A stretch of 64,000 nt of DNA from JABDMH01 sp050298535 (GTDB taxonomy: Bacteria; Bacteroidota; Bacteroidia; Chitinophagales; Saprospiraceae), in NCBI GenBank assembly GCA_050298535.1, contig JBNKUI010000087.1, positions 620,001-684,000 on the forward strand, read 5' to 3'. Below the pieces are notes generated by a model. That model made no database searches, was not told the origin of the DNA, and saw only the letters and a program-made list of their open reading frames with translations. Shown here one piece after another: positions 53,543 to 62,590 of this stretch. The number at the start of each line of letters is the position of its first letter. The stretch's first letter is position 1. Made by a program: the position numbers and the translations under genes.

Positions 53543-55276
53543 ATGTACGATATCCTTCAGTTGAATGACATGTTGGTTCCTGAGCTTAGAGAAGTGGCTG
53601 AGAAGCTCGGGTTGAAGGGCTTTAAACGACTCAACAAACAAGAACTTATCTATAAAATCCTGGACGAACAGGCCCTAGTAAAACCTGATTCAAAAAACGG
53701 GAACGAGGGCAAAGAACCTCAATTTGAATTTGATTTGGATAGTAAAAATTCTGATTCAAAGGCGAAAGAAGAAGCCAGACCCAAAAGGGGAAGGGGAAGA
53801 CAACGAAGCAGTAAAACAGAGGACAAAGGAGGGGACGATCCGTCAGCGCGTGAAAATCAAAAAGCATCTGACAACAAGGACGAATCCAGAACTCAGCAGC
53901 AACGTCGAAGACCAAATCCCAACCAGTCAGATCAAAACAATAATGGTGCTGCCAATAAAGGTGATAGCCCAGAAAGGAATAATCAAAGGTCTGAGGATTC
54001 AAATACTGACAAACCACAGAATGACAGTAAGGGTCAGGACAACAAGGGAAACGACCAGAGAAACAGAAATCAAAAGCAGGATTCTAGAAAGCAAGAACCC
54101 AAGAAGCAAGAACCCAAGAAACAAGAGCCCAAGAAACCAGCCTTCAATGTGGAACTTGATGGCGTGATCGAAGGTGAAGGTATCCTGGAAATGATGCCGG
54201 ATGGATATGGTTTTCTCCGATCATCAGATTATAACTATCTGACTTCTCCGGATGATATTTATGTGTCACCTTCACAGATCAAGTTATTTGGTTTGAAGAC
54301 CGGTGATACCGTCAAAGGGGCTATACGACCCCCTAAAGAAGGTGAAAAGTATTTTGCACTTCTCCGAGTTTCTTTGATCAATGGCCTGGAGCCTGCACAA
54401 ATACGGGAGCGCGTTCCATTCGATTATCTAACACCGCTTTTCCCAAGTGAGAAATTTAAACTAGATAGCTCACCTACAGGTAAGGATTATGGTAATCGAA
54501 TGATTGATCTATTTGCGCCCATTGGAAAAGGTCAACGGGGTTTGATTGTGGCGCAGCCCAAGACAGGTAAGACATTCCTTTTGAAGGACATCGCTAATGC
54601 AATCGCAAGAAACCATCCTGAGTGCTTCCTTATTGTTCTGCTCATCGATGAAAGACCTGAAGAGGTGACTGACATGAAGCGGAGTGTAAATGGGGAAGTG
54701 GTTGCTTCTACATTTGACGAACCAGCAGAAAACCATGTACGTGTGGCAGGTATTGTGCTGGAGAAGGCAAAACGCCTGGTAGAATGTGGTCATGACGTAG
54801 TGATACTTCTCGATTCTATAACCAGACTTGCCAGAGCATACAATACAGTAGCCCCTGCAAGTGGTAAAGTACTGTCAGGTGGTGTTGAGGCCAATGCCCT
54901 TCATAAGCCTAAGAAATTCTTTGGTGCGGCCAGAAATATAGAAGGTGGTGGATCGTTGACTATCCTGGCTACTGCCCTGATTGATACGGGGTCAAAAATG
55001 GATGGAGTCATCTTTGAAGAATTTAAAGGAACTGGTAATATGGAACTCCAACTTGATAGGTCACTTGCTAATAAGCGTATGTATCCAGCCATTGATCTTC
55101 CAAAATCCAGTACGAGAAGAGAAGAACTATTATTGGACAAGGATACATTGTCTAGAATGTTTATCCTGAGAAATCACCTGGCGGATATGAAGCCAGAAGA
55201 GGCAATGGATTTCTTGCGAAAACACATGTGGGGAACTACCAGTAATGATGAGTTTCTCTCATCTATGAACGGATAG
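53543..55276 (+). CDS. rho: Transcription termination factor Rho with disordered insertion
   Basis: This is a hexameric RNA helicase that ends transcription. The product is 577 residues, against ~420 in Escherichia coli. The Rho_N helical domain is 1-45. Residues ~46-199 are a polar low-complexity insertion rich in Asn, Gln, Lys, Glu and Arg, ending in three KQEPK repeats (183-197). The OB-fold RNA site (about 205-280) includes GYGFLRSSDYNY. The ATPase core has Walker A AQPKTGKT, the DERPEEVTDM Q-loop region and the RAYNTV/SGGVEANAL segments. Disordered Rho insertions occur across Bacteroidota. Confidence 0.97.
   Translation: MYDILQLNDMLVPELREVAEKLGLKGFKRLNKQELIYKILDEQALVKPDSKNGNEGKEPQFEFDLDSKNSDSKAKEEARPKRGRGRQRSSKTEDKGGDDPSARENQKASDNKDESRTQQQRRRPNPNQSDQNNNGAANKGDSPERNNQRSEDSNTDKPQNDSKGQDNKGNDQRNRNQKQDSRKQEPKKQEPKKQEPKKPAFNVELDGVIEGEGILEMMPDGYGFLRSSDYNYLTSPDDIYVSPSQIKLFGLKTGDTVKGAIRPPKEGEKYFALLRVSLINGLEPAQIRERVPFDYLTPLFPSEKFKLDSSPTGKDYGNRMIDLFAPIGKGQRGLIVAQPKTGKTFLLKDIANAIARNHPECFLIVLLIDERPEEVTDMKRSVNGEVVASTFDEPAENHVRVAGIVLEKAKRLVECGHDVVILLDSITRLARAYNTVAPASGKVLSGGVEANALHKPKKFFGAARNIEGGGSLTILATALIDTGSKMDGVIFEEFKGTGNMELQLDRSLANKRMYPAIDLPKSSTRREELLLDKDTLSRMFILRNHLADMKPEEAMDFLRKHMWGTTSNDEFLSSMNG
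54089..54133 (+). repeat. Three 15-nt tandem repeats inside rho
   Basis: Three tandem copies of a 15-nt unit (AAGCAAGAACCCAAG and one variant) encode KQEPK three times at the end of the disordered insertion. The first two units are identical in DNA and the third has two third-position changes. Confidence 0.9.
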
Positions 55277-55287
55277 TCTCCGAAGTT

Positions 55288-55316
55288 TTGAAATTTATTT
55301 ATTTGTTGTACATTTG
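55288..55316 (+). promoter_or_regulatory. Strong Bacteroidota promoter for rpmH
   Basis: TTG at 55288-55290, an 18-nt spacer, and TACATTTG at 55309-55316 match the -33/-7 consensus in both elements. Transcription would start about 30 nt before the rpmH ATG. It is the best promoter in the window. Confidence 0.65.
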
Positions 55317-55348
55317 CAGCCGCTTTTAAAGGTAGAAAATAGACATCG

Positions 55349-55504
55349 ATGAAACGTACATATCAACCATCCAGAAGAAAGAGAAGAAACAAGCATGGTT
55401 TCAGGTCTCGTATGAGCTCAAAAAATGGAAGAAAAGTACTTGCTCGAAGACGAGCAAAGGGACGCGCAAAGCTGACTGTTTCAGATGAACGAAGATTAAA
55501 GTAG
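55349..55504 (+). CDS. rpmH: Ribosomal protein bL34
   Basis: This 51-residue protein of the large subunit begins MKRTYQPSRRKRRNKHGF, the universal bL34 signature, and runs through RSRMSSKNGRKVLARRRAKG to a TAG at 55502-55504. The last ~8 residues are longer than in some bacteria but typical of Bacteroidota. It follows rho by 72 nt with its own strong promoter and is followed by a terminator and rnpA. Confidence 0.97.
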   Translation: MKRTYQPSRRKRRNKHGFRSRMSSKNGRKVLARRRAKGRAKLTVSDERRLK

Positions 55505-55526
55505 GATCTTTTTAGATCTTCCAGAT

Positions 55527-55568
55527 AAAAAGGGAGGAATAATGCCGGTGGTGTTATTCCTCCTTTTT
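55527..55568 (+). terminator. Terminator between rpmH and rnpA
   Basis: Arms AAAAAGGGAGGAATAA (55527-55542) and TTATTCCTCCTTTTT (55554-55568) pair over 15 bp with one bulged G, followed by T-rich sequence. It should reduce read-through into rnpA and acts as an attenuator on the rpmH transcript. Confidence 0.8.
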
Positions 55569-55607
55569 AGTTTAGTGAAAAGATCCTTTGGAACTATGCA
55601 CATCGCC

Positions 55608-55988
55608 ATGCGATATAGGTTAGGGAAAAAACACAGACTACGCAGTAGCCTGGCCATAGCCAGACTGTTTGATGAGGGGAAAGGCTTCTTTAAATTTCCT
55701 CTAAAAGTCCGTTATCTGGTGTTGGATACTGAAACTGAGCCCGGGCTTTCGTGCGCGTTTGTAGTGCCCAAGCGATCCTTCAAAAAGGCAGTGGATAGAA
55801 ATCAGATCAAGCGGCATATGCGGGAGGCTTTCCGACTCAATAAACATGTCATTTTGGATGAAATGAGATCAGGAGAAAAGATTGAAATGATCTGGATCTA
55901 TGCAGATCGGCGGATTTTGCCATCTCGGGTCTTCGTAAAAGCTGCGTTACAGATCTTCAACCGTTTAGTTAAAGAAAAATCTCAATGA
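55608..55988 (+). CDS. rnpA: RNase P protein component
   Basis: RnpA binds the RNase P RNA and helps mature tRNA 5' ends. From ATG 55608 the product is 126 residues beginning MRYRLGKKHRLRS, the usual start. ATG 55596 adds four residues, and an in-frame start at 55542 would lie inside the terminator hairpin, so both are less likely. The RNR-type motif (AVDRNQIKRHMREAFR) is intact. It overlaps the next gene by 4 nt (ATGA). Confidence 0.93.
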   Translation: MRYRLGKKHRLRSSLAIARLFDEGKGFFKFPLKVRYLVLDTETEPGLSCAFVVPKRSFKKAVDRNQIKRHMREAFRLNKHVILDEMRSGEKIEMIWIYADRRILPSRVFVKAALQIFNRLVKEKSQ

Positions 55989-56506
55989 AGCTCCTTGCTT
56001 TTCTGGCTTCCTGTATACTCTTAATAGGTGTCATTACTGATCTAAGTGCTCAAAAGGCCATTCTCTTGGAAAAGGGTGGATCCCTGAAAACTGAAAAATT
56101 CTTTGTGGGTGACCGACTTTACTACAAATTGAAAAGTGATACGAAGCATTGGCTGGGAGAGGTAATATATGATATCGATATAGAATCAGGTCTCATCCTC
56201 TTCGAGAACCGATCCGTCTATGTAGATGATATCTATGCCATTCAGATACGGGATGCTGGAGGACTGGTAAAATGGACGTCTTCCCTTCTGACAAACTTTA
56301 GTCTGGCCTGGAATTTCTGGACAATTGTCGCCTTAATTGCCGGTGATCCAATCACAGTGACCACCGTTTCAATTGGTGTAGGTTCATTTGTAGTCGGACA
56401 GCTGTTGCGCCTTCTGTTTTTCAAAACCCATAAGATCAAAAATCGGAAGAGACTCCGACTTATCGATCTAACATTTTATAAGCCTAAGATTCAACAAAGA
56501 ACATAA
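55985..56506 (+). CDS. Exported membrane protein of unknown function
   Basis: The product is 173 residues with a signal peptide (ending about LSAQK) and two likely membrane segments near 100-150 (NFSLAWNFWTIVALIAGD and VSIGVGSFVVGQLLRLLFF). The C-terminus is basic. The ~80-residue loop after the signal is beta-rich (FFVGDRLYYKLKSDTKHWLG). No family is recognised. The 4-nt overlap with rnpA points to coupled translation. In many bacteria a membrane-insertion gene follows rnpA, but this protein shows no YidC or YidD features. Confidence 0.7.
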   Translation: MKLLAFLASCILLIGVITDLSAQKAILLEKGGSLKTEKFFVGDRLYYKLKSDTKHWLGEVIYDIDIESGLILFENRSVYVDDIYAIQIRDAGGLVKWTSSLLTNFSLAWNFWTIVALIAGDPITVTTVSIGVGSFVVGQLLRLLFFKTHKIKNRKRLRLIDLTFYKPKIQQRT

Positions 56507-56521
56507 CTATGGGACTCCTTA

Positions 56522-56947
56522 TCATGAATCCAGAAAATACGATATTGCCAGCGCATAACCCTTAAGACCCAATCCAGCCACGCAGCCCAAGGCTTTTTTT
56601 GCTGTCAATGAAGAGGATCTGAATGATTCACGAGCATGGATGTTGGAAATGTGTACTTCAATAACAGGTGTGGTGATACTGGCGATAGCGTCTGAAATAG
56701 CATAGGATGTGTGCGTATATGCACCAGCATTCAGTATGACACCATCATATTCAAACCCCACCTCATGCAACTTGTCAATAATGGCACCCTCGTGATTTGA
56801 CTGGAAGTACTCTAGATCTATCTCACTCGAGAAGGTGTTTTCCAGCTCTTCTAAATGATCATCAAAGGAAGTGCTCCCGTAGATCTCTGGTTCTCGCTTC
56901 CCCAGGAGATTCAAGTTTGGACCATTTATGATTATAATCTTTTTCAT
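56522..56947 (-). CDS. aroQ: Type II 3-dehydroquinate dehydratase
   Basis: This shikimate-pathway enzyme of 141 residues matches the type II fold. The N-terminal NGPNLNLLGKREPEIYG holds the catalytic Arg and Tyr. The EYFQSNHEGAIIDKLHE segment and the EVHISNIHARESFR block with the catalytic His are present. It is downstream of recQ by 37 nt on the same strand. Other aro genes are not in the window. Confidence 0.96.
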   Translation of the reverse strand: MKKIIIINGPNLNLLGKREPEIYGSTSFDDHLEELENTFSSEIDLEYFQSNHEGAIIDKLHEVGFEYDGVILNAGAYTHTSYAISDAIASITTPVIEVHISNIHARESFRSSSLTAKKALGCVAGLGLKGYALAISYFLDS

Positions 56948-56984
56948 TCTTCATTTCACTATCTGGCAAAGATGCTATTTTAGG

Positions 56985-59165
56985 TCAATTTGCCATTTCC
57001 GATAAAAACATGATTCGTACCAATCTAATTTCTTCTTCAGTAACATCGTCTTCTGCCAACTCGTCCAGTGCTGCAGACACGGAGTCCGAGTCAGACCCCA
57101 TAAAATATTCATATATATCATCCTTGGAGTACTCGTCGATATTATCGTCAATATAGTACTGGATATTCAATTTAGTACCCGAACTTACGATCATATCCAT
57201 TTCGTCCATGAGATCTTCCATGGATAGAGAAACCCCGGATGCGATATCCTCCAACGGTAGTTTACGATCCACACCCTGGATGATCGCAATCTTAGCCTTG
57301 GACTTATTTGCCACTTGTTTTACACGGATTTCTGTAGGCCTTTCGATATCATTTTCCTCCACATAATCTTTGATGAGCTGCATGAACGGCTTACCATATC
57401 GTCGGGCTTTCCCCTCAGATACTCCCGAAATATTTGACATATCATCCAAGGTAATGGGATATTGAGTGGCCATATCTTCTAAGGAAGGATCCTGGAAAAT
57501 GATATACGGTGGGACATCATGCTTTTTTGAGACTTTTTTCCGTAAGTCCTTCAGCAGTGATAAGAGCGTGGAGTCAAGGGCGGCCGATTTTACAGGCGCC
57601 GCATCCTCTGGCATATCATCATAGTCCTTATTCAATGGAATCTTGAAGACGCCCGGCTTTTCTAGAAAATCACGACCCTTATCAGTCAACTTAATTATGC
57701 CGTATGTCTCGACATCTTTATATACATAGTCTTCGAGAATGGCATTACGGTAAACACTTTCCCAAAAAACTTTATCGCGATGCGTGCCCTTTCCAAACCT
57801 GGGAAGTTGATCAAAACCAAAATCTTTCATCTTGGGATCATCTTTACCTTGTAAATATTCTACAAGTGCTTTTCCCTGATAGTTTTCTTTCAGATCTTCT
57901 GCTGCCTGCAAAGCCAATAAGAGATCATCTGACACGTCAATTTTTTCCTTGGGATGTAAACAGTTGTCACACTTGTCCTCACATCTTTTCTCATCGAATT
58001 CTTCGCCGAAATAATGAAGAAGGAATTTTCGTCTGCACGAAGCGGTCTCAGCATAGGCCATCATCTCAATGAGCAATTGCATACCCATTTCACGCTCTGC
58101 AACAGGCTTATCTCTTAGGAACTTCTCCAGTTTCTGAATGTCGGCCGGGGCATAGTAGGCAATGCATTTGCTGGCAAGACCATCGCGACCGGCCCTTCCA
58201 GTTTCCTGGTAGTAGTTTTCAATACTTTTGGGAAAATCGTAATGTATTACAAACCGAACATCAGGCTTGTCAATCCCCATCCCAAAGGCAATGGTAGCGA
58301 CGATCACATCCACATCTTCCATTAGAAAGTCATCTTGTGTCTTACTTCGTAGCTTGGCATCTAAGCCGGCATGATATGGTGCGGCATTGATGCCATTCAC
58401 TTGAAGGGCTTGTGCTAGTTCTTCAGTTGTCTTTCGAGCCTGGACATAGATAATACCAGAAGCACCCTCCATAGATTTGATAAACTGGATGATGTTTTTG
58501 TATGTATTTTCTTTGTTGGATTTTGGCCGTACCTCATAGAAGAGATTGTCTCGATTGAATGAAGACATAAAACTATTGACTTCATCCATGTTCAGGTTTT
58601 TCACAATATCTGCACGCACTTTGGGTGTGGCAGTCGCGGTAAGGGCTATCACAGGAATACGATGATTAATTCCATCAATCATATCCCGTATACGACGATA
58701 TTCAGGTCGAAAATCATGACCCCACTCGGAGATACAATGAGCTTCATCAACTGCTACAAATGTGACGTCAACCTGACGAAAAAATTCGATATTTTCATCC
58801 TTGGTGAGGGTTTCAGGAGCCACAAACAGCATTTTAGTCTTCCCGCTACGTATGTCTTCCTTTACTTTTCGTATTTGTGTTTTTGATAAAGACGAATTAA
58901 GAAAATGTGCTATGTCATCGCTTTGGCTATGCCCCCGGATCGAATCTACCTGATTCTTCATCAGGGCAATGAGAGGTGAAATGATGAGTGCCGTGCCATC
59001 CATCATTAATGCAGGTAGCTGATAACAGAGTGATTTTCCTCCGCCCGTTGGCATAATCACGAAAGTATCTTTGCCTGAAAGTACACTTTCAACAATTTCC
59101 TTTTGGTTTCCTTTAAACTGATCAAATCCGAAATACCTTTGCAGTGCGGATTGTAATTGCTCCAC
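56985..59165 (-). CDS. recQ: ATP-dependent DNA helicase RecQ
   Basis: RecQ unwinds recombination and repair intermediates. The 726-residue product has helicase domain 1 (MPTGGGKSLCYQLPAL Walker A and VDEAHCISEWGHDFRPEYR) and domain 2 (IVATIAFGMGIDKPDVRFVIHYDFPKSIENYYQETGRAGRDG). The RQC zinc site is CRRKFLLHYFGEEFDEKRCEDKCDNC and a winged helix follows. An HRDC domain near 510-590 (PPYIIFQDPSLEDMATQ) and a ~120-residue acidic C-terminal extension follow. The length matches other Bacteroidota RecQ. Confidence 0.95.
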   Translation of the reverse strand: MEQLQSALQRYFGFDQFKGNQKEIVESVLSGKDTFVIMPTGGGKSLCYQLPALMMDGTALIISPLIALMKNQVDSIRGHSQSDDIAHFLNSSLSKTQIRKVKEDIRSGKTKMLFVAPETLTKDENIEFFRQVDVTFVAVDEAHCISEWGHDFRPEYRRIRDMIDGINHRIPVIALTATATPKVRADIVKNLNMDEVNSFMSSFNRDNLFYEVRPKSNKENTYKNIIQFIKSMEGASGIIYVQARKTTEELAQALQVNGINAAPYHAGLDAKLRSKTQDDFLMEDVDVIVATIAFGMGIDKPDVRFVIHYDFPKSIENYYQETGRAGRDGLASKCIAYYAPADIQKLEKFLRDKPVAEREMGMQLLIEMMAYAETASCRRKFLLHYFGEEFDEKRCEDKCDNCLHPKEKIDVSDDLLLALQAAEDLKENYQGKALVEYLQGKDDPKMKDFGFDQLPRFGKGTHRDKVFWESVYRNAILEDYVYKDVETYGIIKLTDKGRDFLEKPGVFKIPLNKDYDDMPEDAAPVKSAALDSTLLSLLKDLRKKVSKKHDVPPYIIFQDPSLEDMATQYPITLDDMSNISGVSEGKARRYGKPFMQLIKDYVEENDIERPTEIRVKQVANKSKAKIAIIQGVDRKLPLEDIASGVSLSMEDLMDEMDMIVSSGTKLNIQYYIDDNIDEYSKDDIYEYFMGSDSDSVSAALDELAEDDVTEEEIRLVRIMFLSEMAN

Positions 59166-59336
59166 GAAATGAAGTTTTTGTTATTAGAATAAATTCAAGC
59201 TATTCATCCAATTTTTAACAATTAATATCATTGGTTTCCAGAGCTTGAAACTGAAAGCGTTAGACCGCCTGAGTCTTTTTTTAAATTTACGAAAATAATA
59301 AACAAAAGTATCTGCCTCAGGATAGTAGTTGGAGTG

Positions 59337-60305
59337 ATGAAGAAAACTAATAACAGTATACTCTCGGATGGAATCAGGGCTGTCGAGATCGAAGCAAAAA
59401 CGTTGCTAGCGTTGGCACGATCTCTAGATGATCAGTTCGTCAAATCTGTCGAGATGATTCATTTCGGAAAGGGGAGGATTGTCGTCACGGGTGTGGGAAA
59501 AAGCGCCATCATTGGCCGGAAAATCACCGCTACTTTCAATTCTACAGGAGTGCCTGCCCTGTTCATGCATGCCGCAGATGCAGTTCATGGTGATTTCGGT
59601 ATGTTGCTTCCTGATGATATCCTTCTTTGTTTGTCTAAAAGTGGGCAGACAGATGAACTAAAGTCGATGATACCTGTCGTGCACAGCATGGGAAATAAGA
59701 TCATCGCTATAGTTGCTGATAAGACATCTTTCCTTGCCAGCAATGCGGATGTAGTCATACATACTCCGATTGCACAGGAGGCCGAGCCCAATGGACTCGC
59801 CCCAACATCTAGTACTATAGCTCAGCTGGCAGTGGGAGATGCCATGGCAGCAGCACTCATAGAACTTCGGAATTTTAAGCCCGGTGATTTTGCCAATTTA
59901 CATCCTGCCGGCACACTGGGAAGGAGACTGAATCTGAAAGTAAAGCACCTTTTATCCGAGCACTTGAAACCCAGTGTTTCTCCCTGCGATCCTCTATCAA
60001 AAGTAATTGTAGAAATAAGTGCGAACCGAATGGGAGCTACAGCCGTGATCGATCAGGGAAAAATCGTGGGAATTATCACGGACGGTGATTTACGTCGTAT
60101 GTTAGAAAAAGGGTCAAATGTATCCTCTCTCGTAGCAGATGATATCATGACGAAAGCCCCCAAATGTATCCAATGTGAAGAAAAGGCCTATACTGCCTTA
60201 CTGATGTTAAAGGATCAAAATATAACCCAATTGTTGGTACTATCTGACAACACCTATCAAGGTGTGATTCACATTCATGATTTACTGAAGGCTGGTCTGT
60301 CGTAG
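59337..60305 (+). CDS. kdsD: Arabinose-5-phosphate isomerase (KdsD/KpsF type)
   Basis: This 322-residue enzyme converts ribulose-5-phosphate to arabinose-5-phosphate for Kdo and lipopolysaccharide synthesis. The SIS domain (about 35-175) has GVGKSAIIGRKITATFNSTG and LCLSKSGQTDELKSM. Two CBS domains follow (about 205-320), including the GIITDGDLRRMLEKG nucleotide motif. ATG 59337 is used; GTG one codon earlier is possible. The gene stands alone between divergent recQ and the rhomboid gene. Confidence 0.95.
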   Translation: MKKTNNSILSDGIRAVEIEAKTLLALARSLDDQFVKSVEMIHFGKGRIVVTGVGKSAIIGRKITATFNSTGVPALFMHAADAVHGDFGMLLPDDILLCLSKSGQTDELKSMIPVVHSMGNKIIAIVADKTSFLASNADVVIHTPIAQEAEPNGLAPTSSTIAQLAVGDAMAAALIELRNFKPGDFANLHPAGTLGRRLNLKVKHLLSEHLKPSVSPCDPLSKVIVEISANRMGATAVIDQGKIVGIITDGDLRRMLEKGSNVSSLVADDIMTKAPKCIQCEEKAYTALLMLKDQNITQLLVLSDNTYQGVIHIHDLLKAGLS

Positions 60306-60604
60306 AGTGTCGATGGTACCTTCAGCAATAATTATTGTTAAACCATCCTGATTTTTATCGATGATCCAAGCAATAAATCTTAGGACTTTATAGACCATCT
60401 GTAGGACTTTCCTTAGTTGATTCAGCCATTACCACTTATCCAACTAGATATAATTTAACCAAGATCCTGAGAATGCAAGATGGGTCCATTGCAGGATTAG
60501 AGTAAGTTATGCTTTGACACATAGTCTTTACGATCCTTTTCTAAAATCTCTTGGATAGAAATTCGAAAGAGTATTTTGTATTCTTTAAAGTATATTTATC
60601 ACGC
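60306..60604. other. 299-nt intergenic region
   Basis: The region between the KdsD and rhomboid genes holds no recognisable RNA, terminator or promoter with both elements. A single TTATCCAAC at 60436 resembles a DnaA box but has no neighbours and is probably chance. Confidence 0.3.
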
Positions 60605-61276
60605 ATGTTTTTTCCTGTAGGAGACGATCAAATAAAGGGAGGAGCATATCCCTTCTTTAGCTATGCCTTCATTATCATTAATGTAGTAGTATTTCTATAT
60701 CAGGTATCTTTAGATCAAAGTCAACTCATGAGTTTCCTGGAAACTTATAGTACCATTCCCGTCTATCTCCGGGATGGTCATCATTGGGGGACTTTAATTT
60801 CTGCGATGTTCTTACATGGTGGCTGGATGCACTTAATCGGGAATATGCTTTTCCTATGGGTTTTTGCAGATAATATAGAAGCAACCATTGGAAACATTCC
60901 TTTCCTTATTTTCTATTTGTTAGGCGGTATTGTCGCTGGCTTAGCCCATGTATTTTTCAATCTTAACAGTGATATCCCCAGCCTGGGAGCCAGTGGAGCT
61001 ATCTCTGCTGTATTAGGTGCATACCTTGTGATGTTTCCAACCTCTAAAGTCAAAGTATTTGTTTTTCTCTTTATTATTCTCAGAAGAATCACCATGTCAG
61101 CTTTGGCTTTTCTGGGCATATGGATCGTAGTGCAGGTATTCAGCACACTACAGAGCCTGGGGACTCCCATTGAAGGAGGCGGAACAGCTTGGTTTGCACA
61201 TTTGGGAGGATTAATATTCGGTCTCTTTGTCGGTTTCTTTCTGAAAGGTAAGGCCCGAAGATTTACAATGAGCTAG
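60605..61276 (+). CDS. Rhomboid intramembrane serine protease
   Basis: This 223-residue six- or seven-helix membrane protease has catalytic S130 in GASGAISAVLGAYL and H199 in AHLGGLIFG. HGGWMHLIGNMLFLW (71-85) supplies the oxyanion His/Asn. The ATG at 60605 is used, because upstream alternative starts add a stretch unlike the family. The last 14 nt overlap the convergent O-antigen ligase-like gene. The substrate is unknown. Confidence 0.92.
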   Translation: MFFPVGDDQIKGGAYPFFSYAFIIINVVVFLYQVSLDQSQLMSFLETYSTIPVYLRDGHHWGTLISAMFLHGGWMHLIGNMLFLWVFADNIEATIGNIPFLIFYLLGGIVAGLAHVFFNLNSDIPSLGASGAISAVLGAYLVMFPTSKVKVFVFLFIILRRITMSALAFLGIWIVVQVFSTLQSLGTPIEGGGTAWFAHLGGLIFGLFVGFFLKGKARRFTMS

Positions 61277-62513
61277 CCTTCATATGATTTAGTCCCGTCA
61301 ACAGAAAAAACAAGTAGATCGCAACCCCTACAGACGTTTCAATCGTATTCTCCACGAGAAATGAACAGAAAATGACCCCATGTAATGCGATGAAATAGTG
61401 GTTGTTCCAATGTGAAGCCGGCCATAAAGGGGCCAGAATCGCAATGATGAATAGAAACAAACCAATAACACCATGTGCCGCCAGGACGGAGACGAATTGG
61501 TTGTGAGGCATGATAAATGAGTATTTATCATATGCCTTGTGAAATCGCTCTCTCATTTGAGTTTTAAGATCAGCCCCCACACCTAATACTGGATGCTCGG
61601 TAGCAATATCAAGGCCTGTTCGTATCGATAATATCCGCTCAGCATCCGAATAGGCATCCCATTTTTGGGATTGATAGTGTGAAAAATCACGAATCATATA
61701 GTTGATACGATTTTGAAAACTGGGGATGGCAAAATATGCGATCATGGGAGATATAATAATGATCACCAACAACACAACCGCTTTCACTTTAAATCGAGGA
61801 TTCCAAAAAGCTCGTATGAGAAAGAATAGACTTGTAAGGTACAAGGTTGCAATACCACTACGCACCGCGAGCAAGTGGATAAAAATGAATAAGTATAGTG
61901 ATGTTCCGATCAGCATCCTGCGAATAAGCTTCGTCGCAGTAAGAGTACGGTCTATGTAAAGTAATACCCCTGTAATTGATGCAAGTGCCAAAAGGAGACT
62001 ATATCGTATATGATTTCCTGGAGTGGGTATGGGTTGGCCCTGCTGCAATCGCAAGACCATCTGACTATATTCGCGCATCATGTCAAAGGCGATGGGCAGT
62101 GAGCTAATACACATGATTCCCACGAATGCCAACAGAATTTTGTGATAGGTCGCTCGACTGATAGAAGGAATAAGGAAAAATGCCAGTGGTAGTAGCAGAA
62201 AAGGAACTTTGATTCTAAGGCGCTCCATCCAGTAGGTCGTATCATCTGAATAAAGTCCACCGAGCAAAACGATGAAAAAAATCAAACTCAGTGCATACCA
62301 GGGAGGTTCTTTTTGAAATAGACGTAACTCATTAATGAAATCGGGCCTACGTCTTATCACAAATGGCTTAAACTGAAACTGAAAAAGACTTAGCACACCA
62401 AAGCCAAACATGCAAAGAGACAAGACGAAGAATGAGTATAACAGTGATATAAGAAGTAATACAGACAGGATCAAAAAGATCTTCTCACTATCATCTGAAT
62501 ATACTTCTTTCAT
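61263..62513 (-). CDS. O-antigen ligase-like membrane protein
   Basis: This is a 416-residue protein with about ten membrane segments and the Wzy_C/O-antigen ligase (WaaL) domain. The large periplasmic loop after residue ~240 ends in GVGADLKTQMRERFHKAYDKYSFIMPHNQFVSVLAAHG, the conserved block with the catalytic-type His. It probably joins or polymerises surface polysaccharides. ATG 62513 is used over a start 21 nt upstream. No sugar-transferase or flippase genes sit next to it. Confidence 0.85.
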   Translation of the reverse strand: MKEVYSDDSEKIFLILSVLLLISLLYSFFVLSLCMFGFGVLSLFQFQFKPFVIRRRPDFINELRLFQKEPPWYALSLIFFIVLLGGLYSDDTTYWMERLRIKVPFLLLPLAFFLIPSISRATYHKILLAFVGIMCISSLPIAFDMMREYSQMVLRLQQGQPIPTPGNHIRYSLLLALASITGVLLYIDRTLTATKLIRRMLIGTSLYLFIFIHLLAVRSGIATLYLTSLFFLIRAFWNPRFKVKAVVLLVIIIISPMIAYFAIPSFQNRINYMIRDFSHYQSQKWDAYSDAERILSIRTGLDIATEHPVLGVGADLKTQMRERFHKAYDKYSFIMPHNQFVSVLAAHGVIGLFLFIIAILAPLWPASHWNNHYFIALHGVIFCSFLVENTIETSVGVAIYLFFLLTGLNHMKASSL

Positions 62514-62590
62514 CGAGAGTCGAAGGTAGGGCAAAATACCCCAATCGACATAAAATTATACCTTTACGGATCATTTTTAAGACGAATTGC

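Noticed and set aside
55542..55607. Longer rnpA reading frame starting at 55542
   Set aside because: It would start inside the terminator hairpin and the added residues do not match the RnpA family.
60436..60444. Single TTATCCAAC resembling a DnaA box
   Set aside because: Only one imperfect match, no cluster and no dnaA/dnaN nearby; rpmH-rnpA are present but an origin cannot be supported.
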